From Afipia massiliensis (GTDB lineage Bacteria > Pseudomonadota > Alphaproteobacteria > Rhizobiales > Xanthobacteraceae): 64,000 bases of DNA. The notes beneath the pieces are model-generated. The model was not told where the DNA came from. It saw only the letters and a list, made by a program, of their open reading frames with translations, and ran no database searches. This document shows, in pieces, positions 1 to 9,787 of the stretch. The stretch spans positions 4,031,501 through 4,095,500 of the forward strand of contig NZ_LBIA02000001.1 in NCBI RefSeq assembly GCF_001006325.2, in the 5' to 3' direction. Position numbers and translations under genes: made by a program. How positions within the stretch are numbered: the stretch's first letter is position 1; every line of letters begins with the position of its first letter.

Positions 1-34
1 CCCGCTGCGCAGCCTGTCCGGAATGACAGCGCGA

Positions 35-2320
35 TCAATCATCAGGCTGGAGATCACTTTCCGTCGGCGTGGCGTCGACCGGCTGGACCGGACGGTTTAG
101 CCGGACAGCAGAGACGTCAGACTCGTCTTCAACATTTGCCGGTGACCAGGGCCGATCCACGCCGCGCGGCCGGTTAGCCGTGATCGCGTAGCCGTCCGCT
201 GTTTTGCGCAAGGCCAGCGTCCCTCGCCTGCGCAGCATCTCCTGATCCAGCACCATGGCCGCGCAGTCGGTGGGCGGTTGCCGAAGCGTCACGATGACCG
301 CGGCCCGCGCGCAATCGTCCGCGAATGCGTCAGGCTTCAGTGTCAGCGCAATGGTCGAACCATCCGCCGCCTGCACCACGCATCCGGACGTGTCGCACGA
401 GACACCGTCGGTCAGCGACGCATCGATTGCCTTGCGCATGTCGGCATCGGCCGCGAGCCATTCGCGCGACAGGAACGCGTCCTTTCCGGTGCGCATCAGG
501 CGCAGCCTGCCGTCCTTCCCCCGCACCGCGACCGTATGTCCGTCTCCGGCAACAAGGATGTCCGGCTGCGGCGTGGTCAGTGCCCAGACCGTTGCCAGCG
601 CGATCAGCCCTGCGCCCGCCCAGCGCAGCGGTGTCCGTAGCAGGCCGAGCGCGATGATGCCTGCGCTCATCACCGCCAGCGGGCCGGTCCCGAATGACGC
701 GATCCGCCCGATGGCGCCCGGGAGCGCGGCAACCCATTGCGCTACCGCCACCATCCAGCCGATGCCGACATCCATCAGCCGCCAGAACAGGCCGTCGAAT
801 CCGAACGGCATGGCGAGCAGTCCCAGCAGTCCGGCCGGCATCACCAACACTGAGACCACCGGCATCGCCGCGAGATTGGCCAGCACGCCGTAGGGCGTGA
901 CGCGATGAAAATGAAACGCCGCGTAAGGCATGGTCGCAAACCCTGCGACGAGCGATGCCAGCGCCAGCATCGTGATCTCACGCCCGCCCCAGAGCGCCGC
1001 GCGCGCCACCTGCGCATTGTCAGGTGACGCAAACAGATTCGGCATGCCGATCTGGACTAGCGCGACTAATCCCAGCGTCGCCGCGAACGACATCTGGAAG
1101 CTCGGATGCACCAATGCTTCCGGCGCGATCAGCAGCACGATCATGGCCGCCACGGCGAGCGTGCGAAACGTGATCGCGCGCCGGTCCACCATCACGGCGA
1201 TCAGCACCACCGCCGTCATGAAGAACGAGCGCTGCGTCGCGACTTCCGCGCCCGACAGCAGAAGATAGAAGGCGGCGGCGAGCAGCGCCGCAACGGCCGA
1301 CCATTTCTTGATCGGGAACGTCACGGTGAGCGCGGGAAACAGCGCCAGTAGCGCACGCACCGCGAAGAACACGACGCCCGCCACCACCGCCATGTGATAG
1401 CCGGAGATCGACAGCACATGGCCGAGCCCGGAAATGAACATGGCGTCGTTGACCGGGGCGGAGATCGCATCGCGGCGTCCGGTGAGCAACGCCGTTGCAA
1501 TGGCGCGGTTGTCGCCGCTGAGCACGCTGCGAATGCGCGCGTCGATCGCATCGCGCATGCCCTGCATCGTGGCTGCATAGCGCAGATAGGTGCCGCCACT
1601 GCGCGGCGCCTCGACGGTCTTGATCGCGCCCATGGCGAAGCCTGATGCGCCGATGCCTTGGAAATACATATCGCGTCCGAAGTCGTAACTCCCCGGACGC
1701 AGCGGCGAGAGCGGCGGCAGCAGTCTCGCCTTGAGCTCAACAAAGCTGCCAACCGCAGGCGCAGTGCCTTTCTTGACAGACAGCCGCACGCGCTCGAGTT
1801 TGATCCCGCCGCGCGGCGATTCCATTTCTTCGACACGCAGCACGAAGCGATCGGTGCGTTCGCGCTCGTCGCGGGTTTCGACAAAGCCCTTCATCGTCAC
1901 CGAGAACATCGGACGCGCCAGCACACCATGAGCGACGCGCGCGGTTTTCAGCGCCGCCGTCGCGAAGCCCGCGGACAACGCGGCCAGCATCACCACGAGA
2001 GGAAAGATGCGACTCCGCCGCGCGAAGAACGCAGCGACACAGAGCGCGAGCGCCGTGACAGCAGCGACCGAGGCCACAGGCTCGCGATCCACCGCGAAGT
2101 AAGCGGCGATGCCCGCGCCGAACGCGACCGGCACCCACGGCAACAACCGGCCCGGCCCGGCTTCCGCCGCGACCCAGTTCCGGATCTTTTCAGTCAGAAA
2201 TGCGGATCCGCGCTCGGCGGCATCGCCGGCATCTGCGCGCACGGCACCGCGCGGCGGCCATGTGATGGCCCGCCCCGCCCGGCCTTGGGATCGCGTCTGA
2301 TGCTCGCCCCCGCCCGCCAT
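35..2320 (-). CDS. comEC: ComEC/Rec2-family competence membrane protein
   Basis: Predicted inner-membrane channel of the ComEC/Rec2 family, which in transformable bacteria carries single-stranded DNA into the cytoplasm. About 761 residues. An N-terminal membrane segment is followed by a soluble DUF4131-like stretch and then the multi-spanning Competence domain, with the typical LTGRRDAI and ISGYHMAVV segments. The C-terminal part (IASFGTGPLAVM onward) ends in a short soluble tail of about 150 residues, with no obvious metallo-beta-lactamase metal motif. The start is the ATG at 2320, preceded by GGAG about 8 nt upstream; the frame remains open to a TTG at 2347. Whether the host is naturally transformable cannot be judged here. 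Confidence 0.88.
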   Translation of the reverse strand: MAGGGEHQTRSQGRAGRAITWPPRGAVRADAGDAAERGSAFLTEKIRNWVAAEAGPGRLLPWVPVAFGAGIAAYFAVDREPVASVAAVTALALCVAAFFARRSRIFPLVVMLAALSAGFATAALKTARVAHGVLARPMFSVTMKGFVETRDERERTDRFVLRVEEMESPRGGIKLERVRLSVKKGTAPAVGSFVELKARLLPPLSPLRPGSYDFGRDMYFQGIGASGFAMGAIKTVEAPRSGGTYLRYAATMQGMRDAIDARIRSVLSGDNRAIATALLTGRRDAISAPVNDAMFISGLGHVLSISGYHMAVVAGVVFFAVRALLALFPALTVTFPIKKWSAVAALLAAAFYLLLSGAEVATQRSFFMTAVVLIAVMVDRRAITFRTLAVAAMIVLLIAPEALVHPSFQMSFAATLGLVALVQIGMPNLFASPDNAQVARAALWGGREITMLALASLVAGFATMPYAAFHFHRVTPYGVLANLAAMPVVSVLVMPAGLLGLLAMPFGFDGLFWRLMDVGIGWMVAVAQWVAALPGAIGRIASFGTGPLAVMSAGIIALGLLRTPLRWAGAGLIALATVWALTTPQPDILVAGDGHTVAVRGKDGRLRLMRTGKDAFLSREWLAADADMRKAIDASLTDGVSCDTSGCVVQAADGSTIALTLKPDAFADDCARAAVIVTLRQPPTDCAAMVLDQEMLRRRGTLALRKTADGYAITANRPRGVDRPWSPANVEDESDVSAVRLNRPVQPVDATPTESDLQPDD

Positions 2321-2466
2321 CGCTTCGCTCCGGCATCGCTTTCGCAATGCTAGCGGAAGCGATCAGCCAAACCAGCGGAACGGATACAGAATGGACGCAT
2401 ATATTCTTTAGATGCCCCGTCCTGAAAAATTGACCGGAAATGCGGTCATTAAAACGAGAGACAGGC

Positions 2467-2550
2467 CGTCATTGCGAGCGAAGCGAAGCAATCCACCTTT
2501 GGGAAAACAAGAACTGGATTGCTTCGTCGCAAGTGCTCCTCGCAAAGACG
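2467..2550. repeat. Dispersed palindromic repeat (CGTCATTGCGAG family), copy 1
   Basis: The left arm begins CGTCATTGCGAGCGAAGCGA, and the right arm is an imperfect reverse complement ending TCGCAAAGACG. A second copy lies at 58156-58244. This repeat is widespread between genes in Bradyrhizobium relatives. It lies between comEC and glnS and codes for nothing. The rest of the 2321-2581 gap holds only the comEC leader and shows no gene. Confidence 0.85.
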
Positions 2551-2581
2551 AAGTACGAAAGCTTGCAGCGCGTCGGTATCT

Positions 2582-4255
2582 CTAGCTCCCTGCCGAGACC
2601 TTGGCCCAGGTGTCGCGCAGACCGACGGTGCGGTTGAAGACCAGCTTGCCCGGCGCGGAGTCCTTGTCGCGGCAGAAATATCCCTGCCGTTCGAACTGTA
2701 TCGCGCCTTCGAAATTGTCGCTCGCCAGCGCCGGCTCCAGCATCGCGGTGACGGTTTCGAGCGACTCCGGATTGATCTGCGACGCGAAATTCGCGGCGTC
2801 GGGCTGTGGCGTGGTGAACAGCAGATTGTAAAGCCGCACCTCCGCTGGCACAGCTTCCGTCGCGCTGACCCAGTGGATCGTCGCCTTGACCTTGCGTCCG
2901 TCGGGCGCATTGCCGCCCTTGGTTGCGGGATCGTAGGTGCAACGCAGTTCGACCACCTCGCCTGCCGCGTTCTTGATGACGTCGCGGCAGGTGATGAAAT
3001 AGCCGTAGCGCAGCCGCACCTCGCGGCCCGGCGCCATACGGAAGAACTTCTTCGGCGGCTCTTCCATGAAATCGTCGCGCTCGATGTAAAGCTCGCGGCC
3101 GAACGGAATCTGCCGCGCGCCCTGCGACGGATCGTCGGGATGGTTGATAGCTTCGAGCTTTTCGACCTGCCCTTCGGGAAAATTCTCGATCACCACCTTG
3201 AGCGGATTCAGCACTGCCATGCGGCGGGGCGCGGTCTTGTTCAATACCTCGCGCACCACGAAATCGAACATGCCGATGTCCACGGTGCTGTTCGCCTTGG
3301 CCACACCGATGCGCTTGACGAACTCCCGCAGCGCCTCCGCCGGAATGCCGCGCCGCTGCAGGCCCGCAAGCGTCGGCATGCGCGGATCGTCCCAACCAGA
3401 CACATGGCCGCCGCGCACCAGTTCGGTGAGCACGCGCTTGGACAGCAGCGTGTAGGTCACGTTGAGACGCGCGAACTCATACTGGTGCGGCCGCGACGGC
3501 ACCGGAAGATTTTCGAGGCACCAATCGTAGAGCGGCCGGTGATCCTCGAATTCCAGCGTGCAGATCGAATGCGTAATGTGCTCGATCGCATCGGACTGGC
3601 CGTGCGCGAAATCGTAGCTCGGATAGATGTTCCACGCACTTCCGGTGCGCGGATGATGCGCATGGAGGATGCGATACAACACCGGGTCGCGCAGGTTGAT
3701 GTTGCCCGACGTCATGTCGATCTTGGCGCGCAGCACGCGCGCCCCGTTCGGAAATTCTCCTGCGCGCATGCGCGCGAACAGGTCGAGATTTTCATCGACC
3801 TGACGCTCGCGGAACGGGCTGTTTTGTCCCGGCTCGGTCAGGGTTCCGCGCGTCAGCCGAATCTCTTCCTGCGACTGGTCGTCGACATAGGCCTTGCCGG
3901 TGCGGATCAGGTGTTGCGCCCAGGCATAAAGCTGCTCGAAATAATCCGACGCGAAATGCAGATGCTCGCCCCACTCGAAACCAAGCCAGCGCACGTCGCG
4001 CTCGATGGCGTCGATGTATTCCTGTTCTTCCTTGGTCGGGTTGGTGTCGTCGAAACGCAGATGACAGCGGCCGCCGAATTCTTCGGCGATCCCGAAGTTC
4101 AGGCAGATCGACTTGGCATGGCCGAGATGCAGGTATCCGTTGGGCTCCGGAGGAAAGCGCGTCACCACGCCCTTTTCACGCCCCGAGGCCAGATCCGCAG
4201 CGACAATATCGCGGATGAAATCGCGGCCCGCGGTCGAAGGCGATTCGTCAGTCAT
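2582..4255 (-). CDS. glnS: Glutaminyl-tRNA synthetase
   Basis: Class Ib aminoacyl-tRNA synthetase that charges tRNA-Gln directly with glutamine. About 557 residues, the usual bacterial GlnS length. The HIGH-type motif is HLGH at residues 43-46, within [15 protein letters not shown]. The KMSKS-type motif is LLSKR, in [14 protein letters not shown]. The C-terminal half carries the beta-barrel anticodon-binding region ([25 protein letters not shown]). The start is the ATG at 4255 (MTDESPS); an upstream in-frame ATG at 4312 would lie inside the flanking hairpin repeat. Many alphaproteobacteria lack GlnS and make Gln-tRNA by GatCAB, so its presence is notable. It is divergent from gltX and has palindromic repeats on both sides. 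Confidence 0.96.
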   Translation of the reverse strand: MTDESPSTAGRDFIRDIVAADLASGREKGVVTRFPPEPNGYLHLGHAKSICLNFGIAEEFGGRCHLRFDDTNPTKEEQEYIDAIERDVRWLGFEWGEHLHFASDYFEQLYAWAQHLIRTGKAYVDDQSQEEIRLTRGTLTEPGQNSPFRERQVDENLDLFARMRAGEFPNGARVLRAKIDMTSGNINLRDPVLYRILHAHHPRTGSAWNIYPSYDFAHGQSDAIEHITHSICTLEFEDHRPLYDWCLENLPVPSRPHQYEFARLNVTYTLLSKRVLTELVRGGHVSGWDDPRMPTLAGLQRRGIPAEALREFVKRIGVAKANSTVDIGMFDFVVREVLNKTAPRRMAVLNPLKVVIENFPEGQVEKLEAINHPDDPSQGARQIPFGRELYIERDDFMEEPPKKFFRMAPGREVRLRYGYFITCRDVIKNAAGEVVELRCTYDPATKGGNAPDGRKVKATIHWVSATEAVPAEVRLYNLLFTTPQPDAANFASQINPESLETVTAMLEPALASDNFEGAIQFERQGYFCRDKDSAPGKLVFNRTVGLRDTWAKVSAGS

Positions 4256-4270
4256 TGGTACCCTTTCAAC

Positions 4271-4346
4271 CCAGTGTGGCGGTTCGCAAGCCCGCATCAT
4301 TTCGCAGCACATTCCTTTGCGCGCTTGCGAACCGAAGCCACACTGG
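4271..4346. repeat. Paired-hairpin module 1, hairpin of type B
   Basis: Near-perfect long inverted repeat. The left arm starts CCAGTGTGGCGGTTCGCAAG and the right arm ends CGAACCGAAGCCACACTGG. Related copies are 6146-6224 and 63617-63691. It is separated from the next hairpin by 11 bp. Confidence 0.9.
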
Positions 4347-4357
4347 AAATACAGCTT

Positions 4358-4433
4358 CCAATGTCCTTTTGAATTCGAAGTTCGCTACGGAAGATGCCGC
4401 AAAATGGGGCGAACTTCGAATTCAGGACATTGG
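4358..4433. repeat. Paired-hairpin module 1, hairpin of type A
   Basis: Long inverted repeat with ends CCAATGTCC and GGACATTGG and inner arms GAATTCGAAGTTCGC / GCGAACTTCGAATTC. Related copies are 6058-6133 and 63529-63604, where the arms read CCAGTGTCC / GGACACTGG and GAATCCGAA / TTCGGATTC. The substitutions in this copy are therefore matched on both arms. The remainder of the gap, 4434-4626, holds the gltX leader; I saw no clear promoter or small gene there. Confidence 0.9.
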
Positions 4434-4626
4434 GCCCTATGTGCCAAATCCGGGAGGCCACGCCAAGTGCCGCCCGGCGGTGACCTGACCGGACGTTTTG
4501 CTGGCAGAACCCCGGATCGGGTAACCCGAGCGTGTAAAATCCTCTGCAAATCCCGCTGAGACAGTGTGCCGTTGTTGTGATAAACGCCCGCCGATAACCT
4601 GACCGAGATGGATCGAACCGCCCGAA

Positions 4627-6051
4627 ATGACCGAAACCGTTGTTACCCGCTTTGCGCCGTCCCCGACCGGCTTCCTCCACATCGGCGGCGCGCGCACCGC
4701 GCTGTTCAACTGGCTTTACGCACGCAAACGGGCTGGCCGGATGCTGCTGCGGATCGAGGATACCGACCGCGAGCGCTCGACCGATGCCGCCATCACGGCG
4801 ATCCTCGACGGCCTGAAATGGCTCGGGATCGAGTGGGACGACGAGACGATCTATCAGTTCTCCTGCGCCGCGCGGCATCGTGAAGTTGCCGAGCAGTTGC
4901 TCGCGGACGGCAAGGCCTATCGCTGCTACGCGACGCCAGAGGAACTGACGCAGATGCGCGAGGCCGCCAAGGCCGAGGGCCGCGCGATCCGTTACGACGG
5001 CCGCTGGCGCGACCGCGATCCGTCCGAAGCGCCTGCCGACCTCAAGCCCGTCATCCGCCTTCGCGCGCCCCAGACCGGCGAGACCGTGATCGAGGATCAG
5101 GTTCAGGGTCGCGTGGTCTGGCAGAACGAAAATCTCGATGACCTCGTGCTGCTGCGCTCCGACGGCAACCCCACCTACATGCTGGCCGTGGTGGTGGATG
5201 ATCATGACATGGGCGTCACCCACGTCATTCGCGGCGACGACCACCTGATCAACGCCGCACGCCAGAAGCACATCTACGATGCCCTCGGCTGGACCGTTCC
5301 GGTGATGGCTCACATTCCACTGATCCATGGCCCGGACGGCTCCAAGCTGTCGAAGCGGCATGGCGCGCTCGGCGTCGATGCCTATCGCGCCCTTGGATAC
5401 CTGCCGGAAGCGCTCCGGAACTACCTCGTGCGTCTCGGCTGGAGCCACGGCGATCAGGAAATCTTCTCGACCGAGGAGATGATCAAGGAGTTCGACCTGC
5501 CGGCGATCGGGCGCTCCGCCGCGCGGTTCGATTTCGCCAAGCTCGAAAACCTCAACGGCCATTACATCCGCAACGCCGACGACAAGGCGCTGGTGGCGGC
5601 CTTCGAGGATGTGCTCCAGTTCGTCCCCAACGGCGCAGCCATCCGCGCCAAGCTGAACGACACGACCCGCGCCCAGTTGCTTGCGGCCATGCCGGGCCTG
5701 AAAGAGCGCGCAAAGACCATCATTGAGCTGATCGACAGTTCGAACTTCATCTTTGCCGACCGGCCGCTGGAGCTCGAGCCAAAGGCCGCAGCGGTCCTCA
5801 CGCCCGACACGCGCAAGCTGATCGGGGAACTTCGCTCGGTGCTGGAAACGGTCACTCCGTGGGCAGCAGATACCGCCGAGGCCGCCATGCGAACCTTTGC
5901 CGAGGCAAAGAACCTCAAACTCGGAGCGATTGCACAACCGCTGCGCGTGGCTCTGACCGGACGGACCACCTCCCCCGGAATCTTCGATGTTTTGGCCGTA
6001 TTGGGCAGGCAAACCTGCCTGGATCGCCTGCAAGATCAGGCCCTAGGATAA
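4627..6051 (+). CDS. gltX: Glutamyl-tRNA synthetase
   Basis: Class I synthetase that attaches glutamate to tRNA-Glu. 474 residues, normal for bacterial GltX. The ATP-binding HIGH motif is HIGG at residues 18-21 within [18 protein letters not shown]. The KMSKS-type motif is KLSKR at residues 240-244. The Rossmann catalytic domain is followed by the helical anticodon-binding region. Because glnS is also present next door, this enzyme need not be the non-discriminating form that mischarges tRNA-Gln, but sequence alone does not settle that. It ends 6 bp before a hairpin repeat and is followed by gltA. Confidence 0.97.
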   Translation: MTETVVTRFAPSPTGFLHIGGARTALFNWLYARKRAGRMLLRIEDTDRERSTDAAITAILDGLKWLGIEWDDETIYQFSCAARHREVAEQLLADGKAYRCYATPEELTQMREAAKAEGRAIRYDGRWRDRDPSEAPADLKPVIRLRAPQTGETVIEDQVQGRVVWQNENLDDLVLLRSDGNPTYMLAVVVDDHDMGVTHVIRGDDHLINAARQKHIYDALGWTVPVMAHIPLIHGPDGSKLSKRHGALGVDAYRALGYLPEALRNYLVRLGWSHGDQEIFSTEEMIKEFDLPAIGRSAARFDFAKLENLNGHYIRNADDKALVAAFEDVLQFVPNGAAIRAKLNDTTRAQLLAAMPGLKERAKTIIELIDSSNFIFADRPLELEPKAAAVLTPDTRKLIGELRSVLETVTPWAADTAEAAMRTFAEAKNLKLGAIAQPLRVALTGRTTSPGIFDVLAVLGRQTCLDRLQDQALG

Positions 6052-6057
6052 CAAACG

Positions 6058-6133
6058 CCAGTGTCCCGAATCCGAAGTTCGCCTCATTTTGCAGCCCGGC
6101 CTGTAGCGAACTTCGGATTCGAAAGGACACTGG
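6058..6133. repeat. Paired-hairpin module 2, hairpin of type A
   Basis: Ends CCAGTGTCC and GGACACTGG; inner arms GAATCCGAAGTTCGC and GCGAACTTCGGATTC. It begins 6 bp after the gltX stop and could fold as a terminator-like stem, but no T-run follows. A 12-bp AT-rich spacer separates it from the partner hairpin. Confidence 0.92.
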
Positions 6134-6145
6134 CAAACTATAATT

Positions 6146-6224
6146 CCAGTGTGGCTTTGGTTCGCAAGCCCGCAAAACGCCCCCCGCGTCAGGGATACAG
6201 CGGGCTCGCGAACCGCCACACTGG
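6146..6224. repeat. Paired-hairpin module 2, hairpin of type B
   Basis: Ends CCAGTGTGGC and GCCACACTGG; inner arms TTCGCAAGCCCGC and GCGGGCTCGCGAA. Together with 6058-6133 it fills half of the 6052-6380 gap. The remaining 156 bp before gltA carry only leader sequence; I cannot name a convincing promoter in it. Confidence 0.92.
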
Positions 6225-6380
6225 TGCAAGGCTGCCCAAACTTTAGGTGCAGCCTACCTATCTTGCAGCGCACACAGCAATAAGCTACCCATTCGGCCAC
6301 ACTTCTGGAATAAAGCGCCTACGTCCCTATATGGCCGTAAGCGTCACTCGCCCTGAGCAACACTTACCGGGGACTTCACG

Positions 6381-7685
6381 ATGGATGCAAAGACCAACAC
6401 CAAAAAAGCAACGCTGACGGTTGAAGGGAAGACCGTCGATTTCCCGGTGATGACCGGCACGGTCGGGCCGGACGTCATCGACATCAGCAAGCTTTACGCC
6501 CAGACCGGGATGTTCACTTACGACCCCGGCTTTACCTCGACCGGTAGTTGCGAATCCAAGATTACCTACATCGACGGCGACGAAGGCATCCTGCTGTATC
6601 GCGGTTACCCCATCGAACAGCTCGCCCAGAAAGGCGACTTCCTCGAGACCTGTTACCTGCTGCTGTACGGCGAACTGCCGAGCAAGGCGCAGAAGGAAGA
6701 CTTCGATCAGCGCGTCACGAACCACACGATGGTTCATGAGCAGGTCGCTCGCTTCTTCCAGGGCTTCCGCCGCGATGCTCACCCGATGGCCGTCATGGTG
6801 GCCTCGGTCGGCGCTCTGGCCGCGTTCTATCACGACTCGACCGACATCAACGATCCGCACCAGCGGATGGTCGCCTCGATACGGATGATCGCGAAGATCC
6901 CGACGCTGGCTGCGATGGCCTTCAAGTACAACATTGGCCAGCCCTTCGTGTATCCGAAGAACTCGCTCGATTTCGCATCGAACTTCCTGCGCATGTGCTT
7001 CGCGGTGCCGTGCGAGGATTACAAGGTCAATCCAGTGATGGCGGAAGCCCTGGACAAGATCTTCATCCTTCACGCCGACCACGAGCAGAACGCGTCGACA
7101 TCGACCGTGCGCATCGCGGGTTCGTCCGGCGCCAATCCGTTCGCCTGTATCGCCGCCGGCATCGCCTGCCTGTGGGGACCGGCTCACGGCGGCGCGAACG
7201 AAGCCGCGCTGCAGATGCTGGCCGAGATCGGCACCGTGGACAAGATTCCGGAATTCATCGCCAAGGTGAAGGACAAGAACAGCACCGTCCGCCTGATGGG
7301 CTTCGGCCACCGCGTCTACAAGAACTACGATCCGCGCGCGAAGATCATGCAGCAGATGTGTCACAAGGTGCTGGCGGAAACCGGCCACCAGAACGACCCG
7401 CTGCTCCACGTCGCCATGGAACTCGAGAAGATCGCGCTGAGCGACGAATACTTCATCCAGCGCAAGCTCTATCCGAACGTCGATTTCTATTCGGGCATCA
7501 CGCTGAAGGCGATGGGTTTCCCCACCTCGATGTTCACCGTGCTGTTCGCGGTCGCGCGCACCGTCGGCTGGATCAGCCAGTGGAGCGAAATGATCCAGGA
7601 CCCGCAGCAGAAGATCGGCCGTCCGCGCCAGCTCTACACCGGCGCGACCACTCGCGACTATGTCGGGATCGACAAGCGCAAGTAA
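6381..7685 (+). CDS. gltA: Type II citrate synthase
   Basis: Condenses oxaloacetate with acetyl-CoA at the entry of the TCA cycle. 434 residues, the length of the hexameric Gram-negative type II enzyme. The catalytic triad can be placed: His269 in PAHGGANEA, His310 in FGHRVYKN and Asp368 in DFYSGI. The N-terminal 50-residue extension typical of the NADH-sensitive type is present. It stands alone on the plus strand and is followed by a strong bidirectional terminator at 7705-7735. Confidence 0.98.
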   Translation: MDAKTNTKKATLTVEGKTVDFPVMTGTVGPDVIDISKLYAQTGMFTYDPGFTSTGSCESKITYIDGDEGILLYRGYPIEQLAQKGDFLETCYLLLYGELPSKAQKEDFDQRVTNHTMVHEQVARFFQGFRRDAHPMAVMVASVGALAAFYHDSTDINDPHQRMVASIRMIAKIPTLAAMAFKYNIGQPFVYPKNSLDFASNFLRMCFAVPCEDYKVNPVMAEALDKIFILHADHEQNASTSTVRIAGSSGANPFACIAAGIACLWGPAHGGANEAALQMLAEIGTVDKIPEFIAKVKDKNSTVRLMGFGHRVYKNYDPRAKIMQQMCHKVLAETGHQNDPLLHVAMELEKIALSDEYFIQRKLYPNVDFYSGITLKAMGFPTSMFTVLFAVARTVGWISQWSEMIQDPQQKIGRPRQLYTGATTRDYVGIDKRK

Positions 7686-7704
7686 GCGCAACACCACTCT
7701 CAGC

Positions 7705-7735
7705 AAAAAGGCCGGTGCTCTTCACCGGCCTTTTT
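7705..7735. terminator. Bidirectional rho-independent terminator between gltA and lpxB
   Basis: The stem AAAAAGGCCGGTG pairs with CACCGGCCTTTTT around the loop CTCTT. The A-run and T-run flank the stem symmetrically, so it can end gltA on the plus strand and the lpx cluster, whose last stop is at 7761, on the minus strand. Confidence 0.92.
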
Positions 7736-7760
7736 CTTTGCGTGCTGGCAAGCGACGTAG

Positions 7761-8936
7761 TTAGCGAAGCGCCGCGATCACGCCGTCCGCGGCCAGTTCG
7801 CTCGGCCGCTTGCCGCCCGTGGACATGATCTGCTCCAGCCGGCCGAAGGCCTCCACCTGCCGCTGCCGCGCAGGCGTATCGCCCAGAATGTCCCGCAATG
7901 CCGGCGCGAGTTTTTCCGCCGTGAAATCCTGCTGCAGGAATTCGGGGATCACGTTTTCGCCAAGGATGAGATTGGCCAGAATGATCGATGACGTCTGGAT
8001 CACGCGGCGCGCAACGAAGGCTTCGATCTCCGTGACGCGATAGGCCGTCACCATCGGCACGCCGGCCAACGCCAGCTCCAGTGTCACTGTGCCGGACTTC
8101 GCGAGCGCGGCGCGCGCCGTCCGAAACGCAGCCCTCTTGTCACTGTCGCTGACGACGATCCTCGGCTGCACCGGCCAGCTTTCAGCGGCGACGCGGACGC
8201 TGTCCAGCAATTCGGGTGTGGTCGGCAGTACCGGCTCGAACGTCACACCCTGAGAGCGCAACAGCCGCAGCGTTTCGCCAAAGATCGCCATGTTGCGCTT
8301 GATCTCGCTGCGGCGGCTTCCCGGTAACACGACCAGCAGCGGCGGCGCGGCGGTCCTGCGCGCCAGTTCCTGCGCATTCGGTCGCAACGCATCGAGTTCG
8401 TCCAGCAAGGGATGCCCGACGTAGCTGCACGGCGGACCACCCAACTTGCGGTGAACTTCTCTCTCGAACGGCAACACCGCGAGAACCTGGTCGACATAGG
8501 CGCGCATCTTCTTCGCGCGACCGCCTCGCCAGACCCAGACAGTGGGCGGAACATAGTTCACGACAGGGATCGACGGATCGCGGGCACGAACGCGCCGGGC
8601 CACACGGTGGGTGAAGTCCGGGCTGTCGATCAGCACCAGTACATCGGGATGCTCGTTCAGGACTGCGTCGGTCGCATCACGAAGACGCTGAAGGATCATC
8701 GGCAGCTTCTTCGGGATCGAAGCAAAACCAATGATCGACAATCCCTCAACTGAAACCAGCGATACGAGCCCCTGCTCTGCCATGTGGCGGCCGCCGATCC
8801 CGACCAGCCTCACCGCAGGTCCGAGCCGTTCGCGCAACGCCATCATCAGTCCTGCGCCGAGCCGGTCGCCGGATTCCTCCGCAGCGATCAGGAATATCGT
8901 TCGTGGTGCGTCAGCATGAGCGGCGCTCGTACTCAC
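7761..8936 (-). CDS. lpxB: Lipid-A-disaccharide synthase
   Basis: Glycosyltransferase family 19 enzyme that joins UDP-diacylglucosamine to lipid X, forming the lipid A disaccharide at the inner membrane. 391 residues, normal length. Visible family segments are AAEESGDRLGAGLM near the N-terminus, GIGGRHMAEQG, the central YVPPTVWVWRGGRAKKM and the C-terminal MVTAYRVTEIEAF. The start overlaps the lpxI stop by 4 bp (ATGA), so translation is probably coupled. It is the last gene of the lipid A cluster. Confidence 0.96.
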   Translation of the reverse strand: MSTSAAHADAPRTIFLIAAEESGDRLGAGLMMALRERLGPAVRLVGIGGRHMAEQGLVSLVSVEGLSIIGFASIPKKLPMILQRLRDATDAVLNEHPDVLVLIDSPDFTHRVARRVRARDPSIPVVNYVPPTVWVWRGGRAKKMRAYVDQVLAVLPFEREVHRKLGGPPCSYVGHPLLDELDALRPNAQELARRTAAPPLLVVLPGSRRSEIKRNMAIFGETLRLLRSQGVTFEPVLPTTPELLDSVRVAAESWPVQPRIVVSDSDKRAAFRTARAALAKSGTVTLELALAGVPMVTAYRVTEIEAFVARRVIQTSSIILANLILGENVIPEFLQQDFTAEKLAPALRDILGDTPARQRQVEAFGRLEQIMSTGGKRPSELAADGVIAALR

Positions 8937-9787
8937 AACGGCAATCCCGTGACGAACAGCCCGGCCTGATCGGCCTTCGCGGTCATCACATCGGCCTCCG
9001 CAACGAGCGAATGTCCGGCAACGGTACCGATGCCGGCAAGACCCGCGGCCACGATTCCGTCAATGGTCCTCGGGCCGAGCGTCGGCAGATCGAAGCGCAA
9101 GTCCTGGCTGGTCTTCGGCGTCTTGACCAGCACACCGCGGCCCGCCTTGGCGCGAATTCGCTTCTCCTCCCGCAGTCGCGCGACCCGGGCCAGAAGGGCG
9201 TCCGTACCCTCGATGTCTTCAACAGCGACAACGTGACCGTCAACGACGACGACCGCCTGACCGACGTCGAAGGGGCCAAGCGCCCGCAGCAGGTCGCGTC
9301 CTTTTGCAATGTCAGCCAGAGCGTCAGCGTCAGGAACCCGGCGTGTGAGGCTTCCTTCCGGCATCAGCAGTTCAGGCGCGACGTCTCCGATGCCAACGAC
9401 GCGAAAGCCATGGCGCTCGAAAATTCGGCTGACGCCCGTCAGCAGATGATCGTCGCCGCCGCGCAGCGCCGCTGCGATCGCGGGTATGGCGCGCACGGTG
9501 CCCCAGTCAAGACGAACGTCCGACAATGCGGGCCTCACCATCCCGCCGAGGAACACGATGTCACGGCATCCTTCGGACCGTATCAGCCGGGTCAGCCGGC
9601 CGACCTGACCGAGCGCAACCCAATGATGCGGAAACTGCGTCACGCGAACCGGATCGCAAAAGCCCCTGACGGCAAATATAAACGGCGCGATCCCCCGTGC
9701 GCGCAGCGCCTCCGCGACCGAGAACGGCAGCACACCGCCTCCTGCAATGATGCCGACTGTCGCGGATATTTCGGGGCCTGCTGTCAT
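8933..9787 (-). CDS. lpxI: UDP-2,3-diacylglucosamine pyrophosphatase LpxI
   Basis: Hydrolyses UDP-2,3-diacylglucosamine to lipid X. It is the alphaproteobacterial replacement for LpxH and belongs to the DUF1009 family. 284 residues. The start VGIIAGGGVLPFSVAEALRA and the C-terminal segment RFDLPTLGPRTIDGIVAAGLAGI are typical of LpxI. It overlaps lpxA by 4 bp (ATGA) upstream and lpxB by 4 bp downstream, placing it exactly where the pathway needs it, between LpxA and LpxB. Confidence 0.93.
   Translation of the reverse strand: MTAGPEISATVGIIAGGGVLPFSVAEALRARGIAPFIFAVRGFCDPVRVTQFPHHWVALGQVGRLTRLIRSEGCRDIVFLGGMVRPALSDVRLDWGTVRAIPAIAAALRGGDDHLLTGVSRIFERHGFRVVGIGDVAPELLMPEGSLTRRVPDADALADIAKGRDLLRALGPFDVGQAVVVVDGHVVAVEDIEGTDALLARVARLREEKRIRAKAGRGVLVKTPKTSQDLRFDLPTLGPRTIDGIVAAGLAGIGTVAGHSLVAEADVMTAKADQAGLFVTGLPL

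Noticed and set aside
1..34. Possible edge of another palindrome at the window start
   Set aside because: The first 34 bases contain GTCCGGAATGACAGC, which resembles repeat ends, but the partner arm is outside the window.
2377..2391. Possible LexA-type box upstream of comEC
   Set aside because: GAAC-N7-GAAT has one mismatch in a half-site; too weak to call.
2440..2637. Plus-strand 65-residue frame over the repeat near 2500
   Set aside because: Repeat-derived sequence of the same kind, without a ribosome site.
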